From Epiperipatus broadwayi (Eukaryota; Onychophora; Udeonychophora; Euonychophora; Peripatidae): DNA of 64,000 nt. This document shows positions 1 through 13,380 of this stretch, in pieces. Under the pieces are notes generated by a model. It saw nothing but the letters and a program-made list of their open reading frames with translations. It made no database searches and was not told the origin of the DNA. The position numbers and the translations under genes were made by a program. The stretch is taken from the NCBI GenBank assembly GCA_028023455.1, contig JAQFVV010006200.1, positions 8,974,521 through 9,038,520 of the forward strand, in the 5' to 3' direction. The number at the start of each line of letters is the position of its first letter. The stretch's first letter is position 1.

Positions 1-84
1 TGGAGTATAAGAAAATGAGCTAGAATTAAAATTTATTTACAAATTTCTTGTAATTGTTCTTTATCTCATATGGGGCAACGAAAT

Positions 85-372
85 GGTTTTTTTTTTTTTT
101 TACTTCACTGATGAGCTTCAAAGTGCCAAGCATATTTTTAACATTCTTGTCAAATTTTTATTTACATTGGAAACTTTTTCTTTTATGTTGCTATCAATTT
201 TGTTACAATTGTTTTTGCAGTTTTTGAAGTATGTCAGCCAGCCATTCTCTAGAATTTCCAAATAGGCTGCTAAACTTTTCCAATGGGTTTCAGTTCTATA
301 TCTGAAAAGAGTTTTTGCAAAATGGGTTTTGAAGAAAAAAAAATTCCAGATTTCTAAACTGAAATTCATTTT
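85..372 (-). pseudogene. Possible hAT-type transposase fragment
   Basis: A minus-strand frame stays open for about 83 codons from 369 to 118. The piece reading THWKSLAAYLEILENGWLTY, followed by a Lys/Asn-rich helix, resembles the segment of hAT-like transposases in which a TRW-L motif precedes a long helical region. The Arg of TRW would here be His. No start, zinc finger or C-terminal dimerisation region is seen next to it, and the window edge is close. The family assignment rests on one short motif. It could be a chance open frame in A+T-rich DNA. Confidence 0.25.
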
Positions 373-3300
373 GTAAGAAATTCAAAAACTGTGCCTACTA
401 TAGAAAATTATATTAGGTGCATTATGTTATACCTAAACGCATAAAATTCAACTGTTTTTCACATTTTTTTAAAGCTTGTTAAATGCCATCTCTCTAAGAT
501 ATTGTAATATATGTGGATTTTCTGATGTATTCATAGGATTTCCAAATATCTGGGCACCAATTGCATACTATTGATTATGAACAGTTGACTGGCCATTGAT
601 CTGTATTTTGAAGTTTAATTTTTAACAGTAAAGAGCACTTGATTTTTTTCTTTCTTTTAAAAGAGCCTCCAAATTATTTTCCATATTGGAGAATATAATA
701 GGGCAATGTTGCTAATTTAGCTGGACAAATTATGGGTACTCAGTTCTGAAAATGCAGTATACTTGTATTCTCTTATCACCATATGTAAATTGAATGAGTT
801 TTGGTATAGATTTCAGAACAACAAATTAAATAAAATTTAAGTTACTTTCTTTTTCATGCTTGAAAAGTGCTTTGTAATATTCTAGTTTTTCATTTGCTCT
901 ACTGCTTCTAAATCATTGTCTAGACAAAAATTTCTGAATTATAGATTTGTATGGTTACATTTTTCTTAGAATAATAAAGGAAAATAAAATACATCCTTTA
1001 ATTTCTTTTGTTAAATATATATTTAGTTATATAAAATAATATAAAAAGTATGTTATTTAATTTATGACAATTGTATTATTTATGTAGAGTCATGAAAAGA
1101 ATATACTTATGAAATACATTGTTTATTTCAATCTTTTATTGATTCCCATACATTAAAAAGACTTAAATATTTTATTTAATATATCCATTCACCTGATATC
1201 TATATGCAGAAAATGGGAACAGAATTATATGTAATCTTTATATTTGTATTTCAAATAACTATAAGTATGAATATATGCTATATTAACTTTTCATTATTTA
1301 ATGGTTAATTTTTATTTCAGAAACAATATTAGTGTAAAAGAAAGATTATATATCTATTGAAAAATACTGACCGTGAAATTTTTATATCTAGACAAATCAA
1401 TTAAAACTATTATTCTGCAATTAAAAAAAATTGCATATAAATTTGGTTTTAAAATAACCCATGTAAAGGGTGTAAAAATTTTATTAATGCTACTAAATCC
1501 ATAACAAAAATAGACTTACTGTAAATTTAAATCAAATATTAGTAAATCTTGGATTGTTCCTATCTTTAAGACATTAGGAAAAGAAGATTGAGAAGGAAAA
1601 ATAACACAGAAAATGCTAGAATTTGGAAAAATATATATTATTTTAATGTCTTCTGAATTTTCTTTATTATAATTTAAACTGAATTTTTCTAAAATTGTAG
1701 TATTTCCCAACTACTAATTCGATATTGTATTGATAAATTTGTGACCTAAATAAACATAGGAGACTAAATCGGAAAGCTATTAAAATCAAAATACTATTCA
1801 GATAAAGTTGAGAGCTTTAATAATTTATCCTTTAAAAAAAAGTTGTTTAAATGAAGTCATTTTGATTGATTTAAATGATTTGTTTGTTTGCACAATAAAA
1901 TGATTAAAAAATTGTAAAAAATTGACACTAGATCTGATATTAACATTTAATTAACCGTTTCTAATAGTTAAATTCAAACATTTCTTGGATTATATTGAAA
2001 ACATTTTGTTATGAGAGTGATTTGTATTAAAAAAGAAATTAAGTATTAAAAAACAAACTATTAAACATTTTTGTATTATATCAAAAAATCTAAAGTCTGC
2101 TAGGGGTGACTTCCATAATTAGAGGCTATAGTTTGCTGCTATTGAGATTACTGTTACATTTTCATAGGGGAAAAAAAGTATTAAAGAAAAAGGATATCCA
2201 TCCAGTTTAATTTTAAAAAAATTGCAGTCTGATACTTATTTTTCATTTTGTTTTTAAAAAGTTAATTATAGTATTTTGTTTTCTCAATAAATGTCAATGG
2301 TGAACACGCACAGAAAATATATATTTAAATGTTCTCAATTTACATAAAAAATATCTTTTAAACAATGTGTTTGTCAAAAAGTGCTGTACATTGTAATGCA
2401 TATGAAGAGCTATTAGCTGTGATACGAAATAAAATGTAACATCTGCTCCATTGTGCATCCAACCCTTCTCGTATAAAGAACCTTTATAAAAAGATTTGTC
2501 CATTTTTGTTTCATCACAGTCATTTTTCTAATCTTGTGATCATAATTTTGTAGTAATAATTAACAAACATTTGTTGTAGCATACTTTAAAAATAATTTTG
2601 AAATTTTTTACGTTTGTCATTTTGTAAGATTAGTCTCATCTTTGCGAGATAAAATACCAAAATTTACTCCAAAAAGAAAAGGCTTATGCATTAGATAATT
2701 AAAAGCATTTAAGATACTCTATAATGGTACTGTAAATTGCAATTATAATAAATTTAATATTTTTATTCAGTATTCTCAAATTGTAATTTTTAGTCACTAA
2801 ATGCTAAGTATTTTCTTTGTGAATGCATAAACAATTTCTGCAAAAAACCCCCCTAAAATATATTTAATGTACAATTAAAATTAGAATGCTCTAAAAAAAA
2901 ATTCTTGTACATTATCTTAAAAATTTTGATTTTGTCCAGGCAAAAAGTGCCTTGACTGAACAATTTTAACAAAAAAAAGAAAAATTAATCCCATAATTTA
3001 TATTAAAGCAATTAATTATGTGGAACTAATTTTTATTTTTCAAAAACTTAATAACAATGTTGCAGAATAAATTTAACAGGCCTCTTTTGTAGCTATTGGT
3101 AGCATTTGTTTGTCATTTTGATGGTAAAAACTGGAATTAATATTTATTTTTATTCAAAAAAGTATTTTAAATTTTCAGTATTCTACAGAAAACTTAAGAT
3201 AAATGAGAGCTGTTGGTGCTGATTGGTAATTCTTCTTTTTCAAACTCTTAAGAAGGCCTGCAAACATTTTGGCAAAATATTTAATTTGATACATTTTATG

Positions 3301-4279
3301 TTTACAGAAAAGTTGTATGAAATGTAATCAATAAATTCAGAAGTTATATACTGAAAAAGGAATGTCTTCACAAATGCTTCAGCAGTTTTTTTTTTTTAAA
3401 TCATAAACAGAGTAAATTTTTAAACAGCGTTTCATTGTTTTATGATATCTTTAAAATTCATTCAGGTTTTAGAAGTAATTAATACAAATTTTCTTTCATT
3501 CCTTTAATATTAGCAGCAAATGCAAAAGAAGAAAAGCCATTGTTCTGCTTATTAAATTTTTTTCTATATTTATGAGATTGAAGTATTATCTTTAGGAATA
3601 ATATTCATTTGGAAATATGTTAAAGTTTAATGTATTAAAAAGTTAGAAATTTGACTTTTTCTGTATTCAAACTAAAAATCCCTATTTGCAGACTAAATTA
3701 AAGTTCCAAATTTTTGATTGGTCAATTACAGACTCAGCAGTAAAAATATATTTGTCTTAGAACTATATTTGTTTTGGTTTAGTTTCTAGAATGCAAATTA
3801 ATAATTGAGCAGATTATTAAAGTAAACAAGTTTTTTAAAACAAATTTCTTTATAATTGATTAAAGTAATCTATAGCTGTCAGTATAAAACATTTTTGTCA
3901 TTCAATTACAAATTGCAGCAGTATGTCATTGATTTCTTTATAAATTTGTTGTAAAAGTAAATATTTTCTACCAAAAATCTGAATTATTTTTTTAAAATAA
4001 TATTTGACATTTTGTGAATAAATAATGTGTAAATTAAAAATAGAAATGTCGAAATCGATGACAGATGCTCTGCAGAAAACTACCAATCAGTATTTAGAAA
4101 GCATGCACTTGCATCATTGTTATAGCATTAAATTTAAATATTGATTTATTATTTCTTTAAAAAATCCGAAGATGTCAGCATTATTTCGTATGGCTTTTAT
4201 TGGAAAATTAACATAAAATTGGCAAAATGTCAAAAACAATGGTTAGAGAGTGAGTTAAAGCAGCATATGAAAGGGCTTG
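373..4279. other. A+T-rich DNA with no recognisable gene
   Basis: I read both strands and found only short open frames with simple, biased composition (Lys, Asn, Ile, Phe), many poly-A and poly-T runs, and no family motif. It could be intron or intergenic DNA. Confidence 0.6.
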
Positions 4280-4369
4280 TTCTGTGTTGTTAAACCGAGC
4301 ACAAATGGCTGCTAGAGAGTCAAAAAAGTTAGTGAATTGGTTAAAAATGTGCTTAATTTAATGAATTTT

Positions 4370-4860
4370 GATTCAATATGTCAATCTCATCTGACAGCAC
4401 ATTTAACTTTACGAGCGGTTGAACCGAATTATTTTGTCTTTTGGCCAATTTGCCCCCTAGCGAATTTTTTTGTATTATACGTTAAAATGCGTGTAAAACT
4501 ATTTTAGTATAATATTTCTGAAAATTGTGCGCAAAAAAGTTGGAAATTCAAAATTCCCGGTTTTACAATAGTCAAGCCTCGTCCTGACATGTTCAGCCAT
4601 TATCTGTTGCCAAGGCTGTAAAACATTCGGCTTTTTACAATAGTTTTCAAGGACTCAAAAACGTGTTTATTTGCAAATTTATTATTATTTTAGATATTTT
4701 TTAAAAATAATTTGCATTATATTTATTAGATATCAAAAAATAAAAATTATTAATTTATTTTGAATTGAAATGCTTTATTTTCAAAAATATAACATATTAA
4801 CGGCTAACGTAAATATGGTCCGAAGCAAATTAGAAAAGTAGCTATGACGTAAACAATCTA
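4370..4860. promoter_or_regulatory. CpG-containing block with CRE-like sites, possible promoter
   Basis: CpG dinucleotides are rare in the neighbouring DNA but cluster here (around 4411-4430, 4457-4495, 4557-4585 and 4630). A TGACGTAA cAMP-response-type site lies at 4845-4852 and a TGACGTTT site at 5039-5046. Invertebrate promoters often keep CpG while surrounding DNA loses it. No TATA box, transcript start or first exon can be fixed on either strand, so promoter function is inferred from composition only. A decayed CpG-rich repeat would look the same. Confidence 0.2.
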
Positions 4861-6780
4861 CTTTATATTTACAAGTAAGAAAATATCCCAATTTTGCAAT
4901 AAATATTCAAAAAATGTAAACTTTTAAAGCATAATTCGTTAGATATGAGAAATAAATAATTATTTGTTTCACTGTTTAAAAATAATAATTAAAAAATATT
5001 TTATTGATTTTATAAACTGAAAATTTTTCTAGAAACGATGACGTTTATTTAAAGTCTTGGTTTTGATTGCAATCTCATTTTTTTAATATTTACAGAAACA
5101 AAATGTGAACATGTAAAATTTATTTCAATAGTAAACAAAAATATCTATCAAATGAAGTCAAATTTATTATTTTCTAAAAAGTAATAAACTTTTTATATAT
5201 TTTACGTTGATGTGTGAGATAAAGAAAAACATCAGAAAATGCTGAAATGTGAGGCATTAAGCTGCATGTTGGAACGGTTAAAATGGCAACTAAAATGTAG
5301 TTATTTTTTTAAAAAAATCACAATTGTTCTTACATATAGTTTACTTAGGCTAGCATATTTTTTTATATTGGATTTTAATTTGAATCTGGAATAATGAACT
5401 ATATACCCCTAGAAGGTGTTATGTGTATTTATGAAATGATAAAAATGTTAATTGTAAATATTTTTAATAATTCTAAATTTTAAAATTATTAATGATAATC
5501 CAACTAATAATGAATATTTTTTTTTTTGCTTTTAATCGTCCTGCATTGCAACAGATTTTCTTTTGATGCGTATTTTGTCAATAATCATTGTTTGTTTTTG
5601 GCATTAAATCATTATTATATATCAGAATTTAATGAATTGAGCTTGATTTGATGGAAATAGATGTATGCAAATGTAAAAATTTCAAAAAATAAATTTGCGC
5701 AAGTTTTTGATCAGCAGGGACAGTATCTTCAGAAAATTAATAAAATCTTTTTCATTAAAATTTGATTTTTGAAACTTCAATTGTATAAATGTTAATTTCT
5801 GAAAATCTACCAAACTGGCCAATGCCTTGACACATGGAAAAAAAAATATTAAAAGTTGCTTTATAATTTTTAAAATATTTTAAATTATTCTAACAAAGTC
5901 ATAAAATGATATAATCAGAATGCTGTCATTTTCTCTGTCAATGTTATGCTGGAAGTGATTATACTTTCTATTTCTAAAAATTAAACATATATAAAATAAA
6001 CATATAATGTATGTTTTCGATTTTTAATAATTAAATAAGCAAAAAAAAAAAAGCAAGTTTTTTGTTATTCCAAAAATTTTTTCAAAGTAATCTTGTAAAT
6101 GATTTCAAAACAAATTATAAAAGATGATATTCATCATTGACATGGAAACAGGACTAAAAATATTTTAACTTTGCTATTATTTGATTATATTGGCCCTTTT
6201 AGACATTTTTTAAATTAAAAAATTAAAATAAGAAAGTACATAACTATACTAATTTAAAAAACCAAATTAGTAAAATATTTGATAGCTATGCAAACATGAT
6301 TTAGAGGAACATAATTATTGCAGTTTATCTGACAAGGCCATCATTTTGCCTTGTTGGTGAATTCTGATTTTTATGGGATGAAACTACACAAATTATTTAA
6401 AAGAAATAGGTCTTTTTACACAAGATGCTTGATGTAAGATTACTAGAGCATCAATTGCCCTTTTTAAACATAAAGCTGCATATCAACAGTTTACTTTAAT
6501 GCTCCCTGATGCATTGAATAAATTTAATTGAATATATTCAATGTTTAATTACTATTGTATAAAGATATTATCTATATTGAAACTATATATAGGTGTTTAT
6601 ATATATATGCGTAATGTTTTTAATGCAACTAATTGTATGTAGTATGAGCATATATATGTTGTAACCTCTACAATCTACATTTATATCACATTATACACTT
6701 ATAAATGCTCAAGCACCAATTCTATACAAGATAGAATAAAATTTATAATTTAGGTTGCGTCTCTAATTATGGACAAGACT
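4861..6780. other. A+T-rich DNA with no recognisable gene
   Basis: There is no open frame with a recognisable motif, no terminal inverted repeats and no RNA gene that I can see. It contains many homopolymer runs and short TA repeats (around 6590-6610). Confidence 0.6.
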
Positions 6781-9340
6781 TATTATAGTATTAATCTACA
6801 GCTTAGCTCAGTTGGGGGTTATAGGGTCTCGTGGTCATTTAGAATGCAGATGGGATGAGAGAAGCATCTATAAACAATTATGTAATGTTTATTTAGGTAT
6901 ACTACAGGTATTTACTTAAGTTATCAAAAGAAAGCAATTTGTGGATTAAATCATGAATTATGATATGTGCAATTTTCCCACCATCCAAGTACATGCTAGA
7001 TCAATCACGTCACTCATCTAATATGTTTGGGGATCACTGTAACAATAATTAATCTACAGACATTTGATTTAGATTGCACAGTTATACCAATGTTTATTTA
7101 AATGATGAAATAATCTCAGGGCTCTATTATATGAATAATAAGTCAATCCTATTATAAGATGATTACTAAGTAATGAGGACTATTGTGAAACTGACAATTA
7201 TTATAATAAAATAAAGGATGGACAGTGATAGAGATCGGGTGCATTTTATCTTGCATCACCTATTTTAAACAAGGTAAAATCTATATCTTCGCATTATACA
7301 ATGTTTGGATCGATTAATTTGGCAGTATTTAAATAAATGGCATATACTATTAAACTGATAAGTAATACAGTTTTAAATTATGTTGAAATCTAGGTCTTGG
7401 CATTATACAATGTTTTGGATCAATTAATTCAGTGTTATCTAGATAGATTGCATATATTATTAAACTGATAAGTATTACCATTAGATTATGCTGAACATAT
7501 GTGTGTGTGGAAATGATCAATCAAACGTAAAATAATTCAGAGGGAATCTTACTTCAACAAACATTTATTACAAGACGCATTCTTTTACAAGCACATCGAT
7601 GATGATTAACATTAATTTCACATTAACTACAAACTTGACTAAATAACTTAAATTACATAAATCCTATACACTTAATATTTGGAGTCTCTTCCTCTTATCT
7701 GTTATTTCAAGCAATATAAAATAATTATATATTCATATACCAATGTTTATATCATATCTTCCCATTCTGTACTCTCTATGAACTAAGAAAACTATCCAAT
7801 GCCATTGAAATTTATTTTCGTATGCCTACAAATTTATTTTTACTATATGAAATTATGTAATAAATTTTATTAAAATTAGCATTAAATAAAGTAAAAATTT
7901 TGTAATCCAGTATTACTTTCATACTGGGAGGGTGAATTGCCAGTAATAATAATGAATGAAATAATGATAATATGGGTGATATGATTTGACAAGCTACTTA
8001 GAACTTGCAATTCCAGCGATGATCTCCTTCCATATTTTTAAATTTATTACATCTCCGAATGTGTGCGCATTTATAAATTTACAATCATAACGCATTTATT
8101 GATTACATTTTCTATCGATTTACTTGCGGAATGAATCAACTTCACAATACAATGGTACAATGAGCCAACCATTAAATTATTAATCCAATCTCAAGTGTAT
8201 TACAGAAATCACTAAAACATTTATCTGAAATAACTAACATATACTACATGACGATAAATACATGGGATGAAAAGGGAAAGCAAAATGTCAATAAATATTT
8301 ACATATGTACACGTGGGGATCAACAAGACTTCAAACATCAACTTGACTTGTCAACCTAGTAACTTATCAACTTTTCTAACACAAGTAGCGCAGAACTCTG
8401 CCGACTTATCACAAATAAATGGGGCATCTATCACTTCACTTTAAGGAATGTAATCATCACATCATACATGATCAAATAAAGAAATACACTACTACCCTCG
8501 GCTCAATAGATAAGTAAAATGAGCGTTACTCAATCTGAATAGCATGATCATCCTTTCAATCATCTCTCCACTCAAAAGGCATCTAACGCATTTCATATAG
8601 GACACCATAACAGACAAACTCTTAAATTTTCACAATTTTTAGCCCATCGCACCAGCCGCAACCGATAGGAAACAAATAAGCATAAATTTAACTCTTATAA
8701 AATAGTATCTGATAGCGAACATATGATTATGTATGAAATCATATCGGAGAATAAAATGTCATATTAGCATTAATTAAATTATAAATGAATCTAATATCTA
8801 TGAAAAATTATGAACATCGAATTTCAAATTAGTCTAAATACTATCAAGTAAGCCTACCCGGCAATACTGGCATAAATATTTTCATGTATCTATTTATTAT
8901 TACCAACTAATGAATAATGATAAAGCATGCAATTTGCACCAATAATATGAGCACGGGAATATATAATATTTTTACATAATGCAACAAAGTATTATCATTT
9001 TTGTATAACTTTTACCAAATCTCTCAGACGTTCTAGAGGAGATTAGGCAAATAAATACATAGTAATAATAAACCAAATTAATATCAAATTAAACTTTAAA
9101 AGAAAACAAATAAATAAATACATCTATATATCTATTGTATGCTATGAAAGAAATGCTTATCAAAATAAAAATAAAAGTTCCGCTTTTATTTTTTTAGTTC
9201 GTACTTGAAATTTTAAAAACAAAACGTACGCATAATCACAATGATAAGACGAATAAGCAAACAAACATTACTCCTGCAGGATAAACACGAATTTGTCAAA
9301 ACAGCAATAATCTCTGATTGTCTTAGGGCTTCCTAATAGA
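6781..9340. other. Unclassified, slightly less A+T-rich DNA, possibly an old repeat
   Basis: Base composition differs a little from both flanks, with more C and fewer long poly-A runs, which suggests inserted repeat DNA. I found no coding similarity, LTR ends or terminal inverted repeats. The only clear internal structure is the tandem duplication at 7276-7493. A tRNA A-box-like string near 6800 has no matching B box. Confidence 0.35.
7276..7493. repeat. Tandem duplication, period 109 bp, two diverged copies
   Basis: Copy 1 (7276-7384) and copy 2 (7385-7493) share GCATTATACAATG, then TTGGATC-ATTAATT, then ATTAAACTGATAAGTA in the same order and spacing. By eye they are roughly 80% identical with small indels. 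No function is apparent. Confidence 0.8.
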
Positions 9341-9951
9341 CATTATAAGCAGCTTTTGCACATATTTGAATCAGTTTTTTTTTTTTTTTTAATAAACTTT
9401 TCACAGTTCAGCAAGATCATCCAAACAAATGTTGATTCATGCCATTTCAACTTTGTTTTGTCTAAAATTTCAACATTTAATGACTTTAAGATGATTAAGA
9501 TCAGGGTTATTTGGTCATCCATGCTTATGCACATTTTTTTTTTTTATTAAGAAATAAATTTATTTTGAAAACTACACCAATGACAGTAAATAAATTGCTT
9601 GAAATTAAGGATTCATAGGTGTCCCGTTGCATGCTTTGCCCACACAAGGGACCTGGTTATAATCAGTCCTGTGGTTTTGTCTGCTCCCTTCTATCCCTGT
9701 GTAGTTAACTAGATTCCATGGGATCCCCAATTATTTATGGCACCCTGGCGATTAGATAATTAAAACCAAGGTTTGTCAAGTGTGTAACATCACTCTTGCA
9801 TTACAGGGGTGTTTTCATCCCCTGCGGACATGAATCTGCAAATTTAGGAACCTACTAATTCCTGCAACTTTGGCGACCTCAATGGTGCATTTAGGCCACC
9901 ATTTGCAGTTATGTCACTTACTGCAGCACGATATAGCTTTACCATTCATTT

Positions 9952-12900
9952 CTATAGTTTGGTTAGAATTTTAATAGTAATATTTGGTATCTGGTCTAGA
10001 GCCATCTGTTCCCAGGTATCAGAGAACAGTTTAGCTGGGGCCATTAGGTGATCTCTAGTTCTTACCTTAGACATGAGTTCCTTGAAAACCTCCCATGGAC
10101 TTTTTATGTTGGACTGGAATACAAAGAGCCACCTGGTGAGCCATTTTGCGAATAGTATAATGATGGGCATTCAGATTGTAGTGAAAGTTCCACTCCTCAT
10201 TGCTTTACATATATTCAGAATAGAGGCACATCCTGACCGGACACTAGAATGCAGTCTTATTTCAAGATCTACGAATTTCTTGCAGTGAGAGAATGTGGTC
10301 CATTGTCTCTTCATCTTCACCACAGAGGGCACATGTTGGAGCAATGTTTTTGAACCCTCTGCAGTCCACCATAAATTGCCTTGTGGGAAGCGTATTGAGT
10401 TGGTATTTTATAATGAAATTTCATTAATTTGGACTCCATGGCCCAAGATCTAGCTTTCTTAAGCAGTGACTTTATGGATATGTCTAGTCTTCTTGGGTTT
10501 TTTTGCTGGCTGGGATACTCGTACTTAAACATGTCCCAATAGGTTTTTTTGTTGCTAAATAGCTGACCAGTGTTCAGTATGAGCCCCACCACATAGGCCT
10601 CCATTTCTGCTATCTATTTGCTTTTTATAGGTGATGGGGTGTCAGTAGGTTCTACTGTACTGGCAATTTGAAGTTCCGTGCCTGTCTCTTTTGACGCCTT
10701 CAGTACAGATATCACCCTTTGCATATGTAGTACCTGTATCGCATACAACCCAAGACCATTCAAATCTTTAGGTTTCTGCATTTTCCGAAGACTAATGCAG
10801 ACCATTTTGTTTGGTGGTTTTTTCCATAGCAGCTGGGTACATGCTGCGTTAATGGTGTTTTGAAAGGTCTTGGTTGGTTTGATGATTGGAAGGTAGTATG
10901 CGATCAGAGGGAAGACCGACATATTGAGCAGTGTCACCTTGCCTGGGAGTGGCAGGGAGATCAAGGACATGCTGCTAATAAGTTTTTTAGTCTTCTCTAT
11001 GAGCATATTTTGTATCTGCAGCCTCATTGCGGATTTTGACAGCGCCACCGGGAAACCTAGTAGATTTTGAGGCGTCCCAGTGAATTTGGATGTTAAGTTC
11101 TTTCCTTTGTTGTTCCGCCATACTGCAGTTTTCGTAGGATTAACTTTTAGGTGATCTAGGAGTTGGTAAAGCTGAGGAAGGAACTTTGCAGATGGGAGGA
11201 TGATGGTTACATCATCTACATGAGATGATGTATCACCTCCCCAAGTGCTGGAACATATATGCTAGGCAACTTGTCCTTATGAAGCACACGGTGCTAAGTG
11301 GTGACCCCTGGGGTGTTAATATGTATGGTTGAAACCCTGGGGCAAGTGTCATCCAGAGTTATATGAATTGTTCTATTGAGCAGCAGATTGGCAATGATCT
11401 TGACATATGTCAAGGGGACCCCATAGCGCCTGTGCACAGTAAATAGCTGGCCAGGCACCAGAGTCAAAGGCCGTCTCAAAATCCCAACTGGATAACGAGT
11501 TAAGATTTCATCTTCTCCCTGATATATTCTGTCAGTATCATGAACTTCTTGACTGCATCCCTTGTAGAATGGCCCTTATGGGCGAATTGATGCATAGAGA
11601 TCTTTATTAGCAGCTGCTGCTGTATCCTATCTTTAATTAACTGATTCTACCATTTTTATAAGGAGAGGCGTCATTGATATTGGGCATAAATTTGTAAGAC
11701 CAGAAGGATTTGTTTTTTTTATGAATGGTACCAGGGCAATCGGGTAAAGGATGGGCTGGAATTCCCCTGCCAACACATTGATCACTTCTAGTACCGTGGG
11801 TGCTGTGAACCTACACAGATGGATAAGGACGAACCTCTGTATCCCATGTAGACCCGGATGGGTGTTTTCATGATATGTTAGCAGCCGCTAAGTGATATGA
11901 TCTAGTGTGATACCATGGTCACTTATCTCCTCCCACCAGATATCTCCAATACTGTATGGCTGGCTCTGCTACTTGGCCTTGAAATAACTATGAATTTTAC
12001 TTAGCATTGCATCTCCTATGAAATTGTGGTTACCTATCATGATCATGGAAGGTGTAGGTCTTTTCTTGGCACCAATAGCCCATCTTAGATAACTTTGTGT
12101 CCAGTTGTTCTGCACAGACAGGTGTATCTTGGCTCTCTTGATGTATTGGCCTAGCACCCACTGTCATTCTCTATTGGCTTTTGAAGCTTAGAATCTCCCT
12201 AACACTTCCTCCAGTTGTTGAGTTTTGTGACCTTTGCCCAACATGTCCAACTCCCCGAGTAGCCTGATCGGACCTTTGGTGCGGGAGGTAAAGGTGCTAA
12301 TTAGCTCGCTTAGGATGCCGACAAAGGTTGACCAGGCCTGGGGTGGTGGTAACGTCAGAAGCTGTACCTCCACTCGGGGGTGATGGCCTTGTTTAGCATC
12401 CTGATGGTCTTGGATAGGTGCAGAGGGATCAGCAGCACTTGGTTTAAATTTAAAGATATCAACATGGCAAGGTGATCAGTAAATGTACTATTTGAAATGT
12501 GGCATGTAACAACACATGGTGTAATTCAGAACTATAGAATAATAAATCTATGAGGGTCTGATGCTATCGAGTGTAGAATGAGTACACATCCTCTGGCAAA
12601 CAACCCTCTCCACTCAATAGCACACAGTTGACGAGATGCAGGAATTTGAGTGAATTTGCTATAAACCATGTTGAAATCTCCGAATAAGATAATGGGTCTG
12701 ATGTTGTCAAGTATAGAATGAGTACACATCCTCTGGCAAACAGCCCTCTCCACTCAATAGCACACATTTGACGAGATGCAGGAATTTGAGTGAATTTGCT
12801 ATAAACCATGTTGAAATCTCCGAATAAGATAATTGGTGACACTGCTGAAGCTACAATGGAGTTAATTCTATTTACCAGAGATGAAGCCATGACTGCACCT

Positions 12901-13267
12901 TTATTAAGATATACATATATTAAAATTAAGGTATAATTTGCAATGGTTATTTCCACTATCAATAGATCATGATTTATGTATAAAGTTCTAGTATTGTCTA
13001 ATTTTAGTTTCTTGCTAATTAACATGGCTACTCCTGAATGAGCAGTAACTACTGCTTGGTATTGTAGGACTGAACTGTCCCAGATATTAATTCTGTGATC
13101 AGAGTTTTTGTGTAACTTTGTCTCACTGAGACAATGTCATGGTGTGACTTATCTAGCCACTTCTTGAGGGCGAAAACCCTGTCCAGGGAGTTTAAACCCT
13201 GTATGTTTATGCCACCAATGTTCAAAATCATATCCATCTCTACGTGACAGGCCAGCCCATTAGTCAA
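9952..13267 (-). pseudogene. LINE ORF2: AP endonuclease plus reverse transcriptase, broken
   Basis: This protein would nick genomic DNA and copy the LINE RNA at the nick. The reading starts near 13267 or 13234, where the endonuclease motif GGINIQGLNSLDRVFALKKW is seen. After a frameshift at about 13130 come SETKL and HSGVAMLISKKL, and GDFN follows at about 12815. These are the Mg-binding Asn, Glu and Asp/Asn positions of AP-type LINE endonucleases. The RT palm is present: motif A reads DFETAFDS at about 11465-11490 and the catalytic Asp pair reads HVDD (usually YADD) at about 11205-11225. The thumb region carries LLWKKPP, and a CALCGEDEETMDHIL knuckle lies near 10300-10340. The frame ends at 9952. 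Several frameshifts, stops and the 12554-12833 duplication disable it. Confidence 0.8.
12554..12833. repeat. 140-bp tandem duplication inside the LINE endonuclease
   Basis: Copies at 12554-12693 and 12694-12833 differ at only a few positions. Because 140 is not a multiple of three, the duplication shifts the ORF2 frame just after the GDFN motif and repeats that motif. It lies inside one LINE copy and looks like a later local event rather than part of the family consensus. Confidence 0.9.
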
Positions 13268-13380
13268 CGCACATCACGTCTGATGATGGAATCACTGAAC
13301 CTTGATGAATTTTCCAGTTGGAATTGGGTTTTGTTGCATGGCAGGGCCATGTTGAGTTGATCCTTTAGTATAGGCTCAGA

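Noticed and set aside
4480-4600. Minus-strand frame starting MSGRG, recalling a histone N-terminus
   Set aside because: Only five residues match. The frame then reads unrelated hydrophobic sequence and stops within about 30 codons.
6799-6830. tRNA A-box-like TAGCTCAGTTGGG
   Set aside because: No B box, anticodon arm or acceptor pairing follows at tRNA distance, so neither a tRNA gene nor a tRNA-derived SINE can be supported.
9343-9546. 200-bp segment between two poly-T runs, as a possible SINE
   Set aside because: It lies next to the LINE 3' end, but no promoter boxes, target duplication or second copy is visible in the window.
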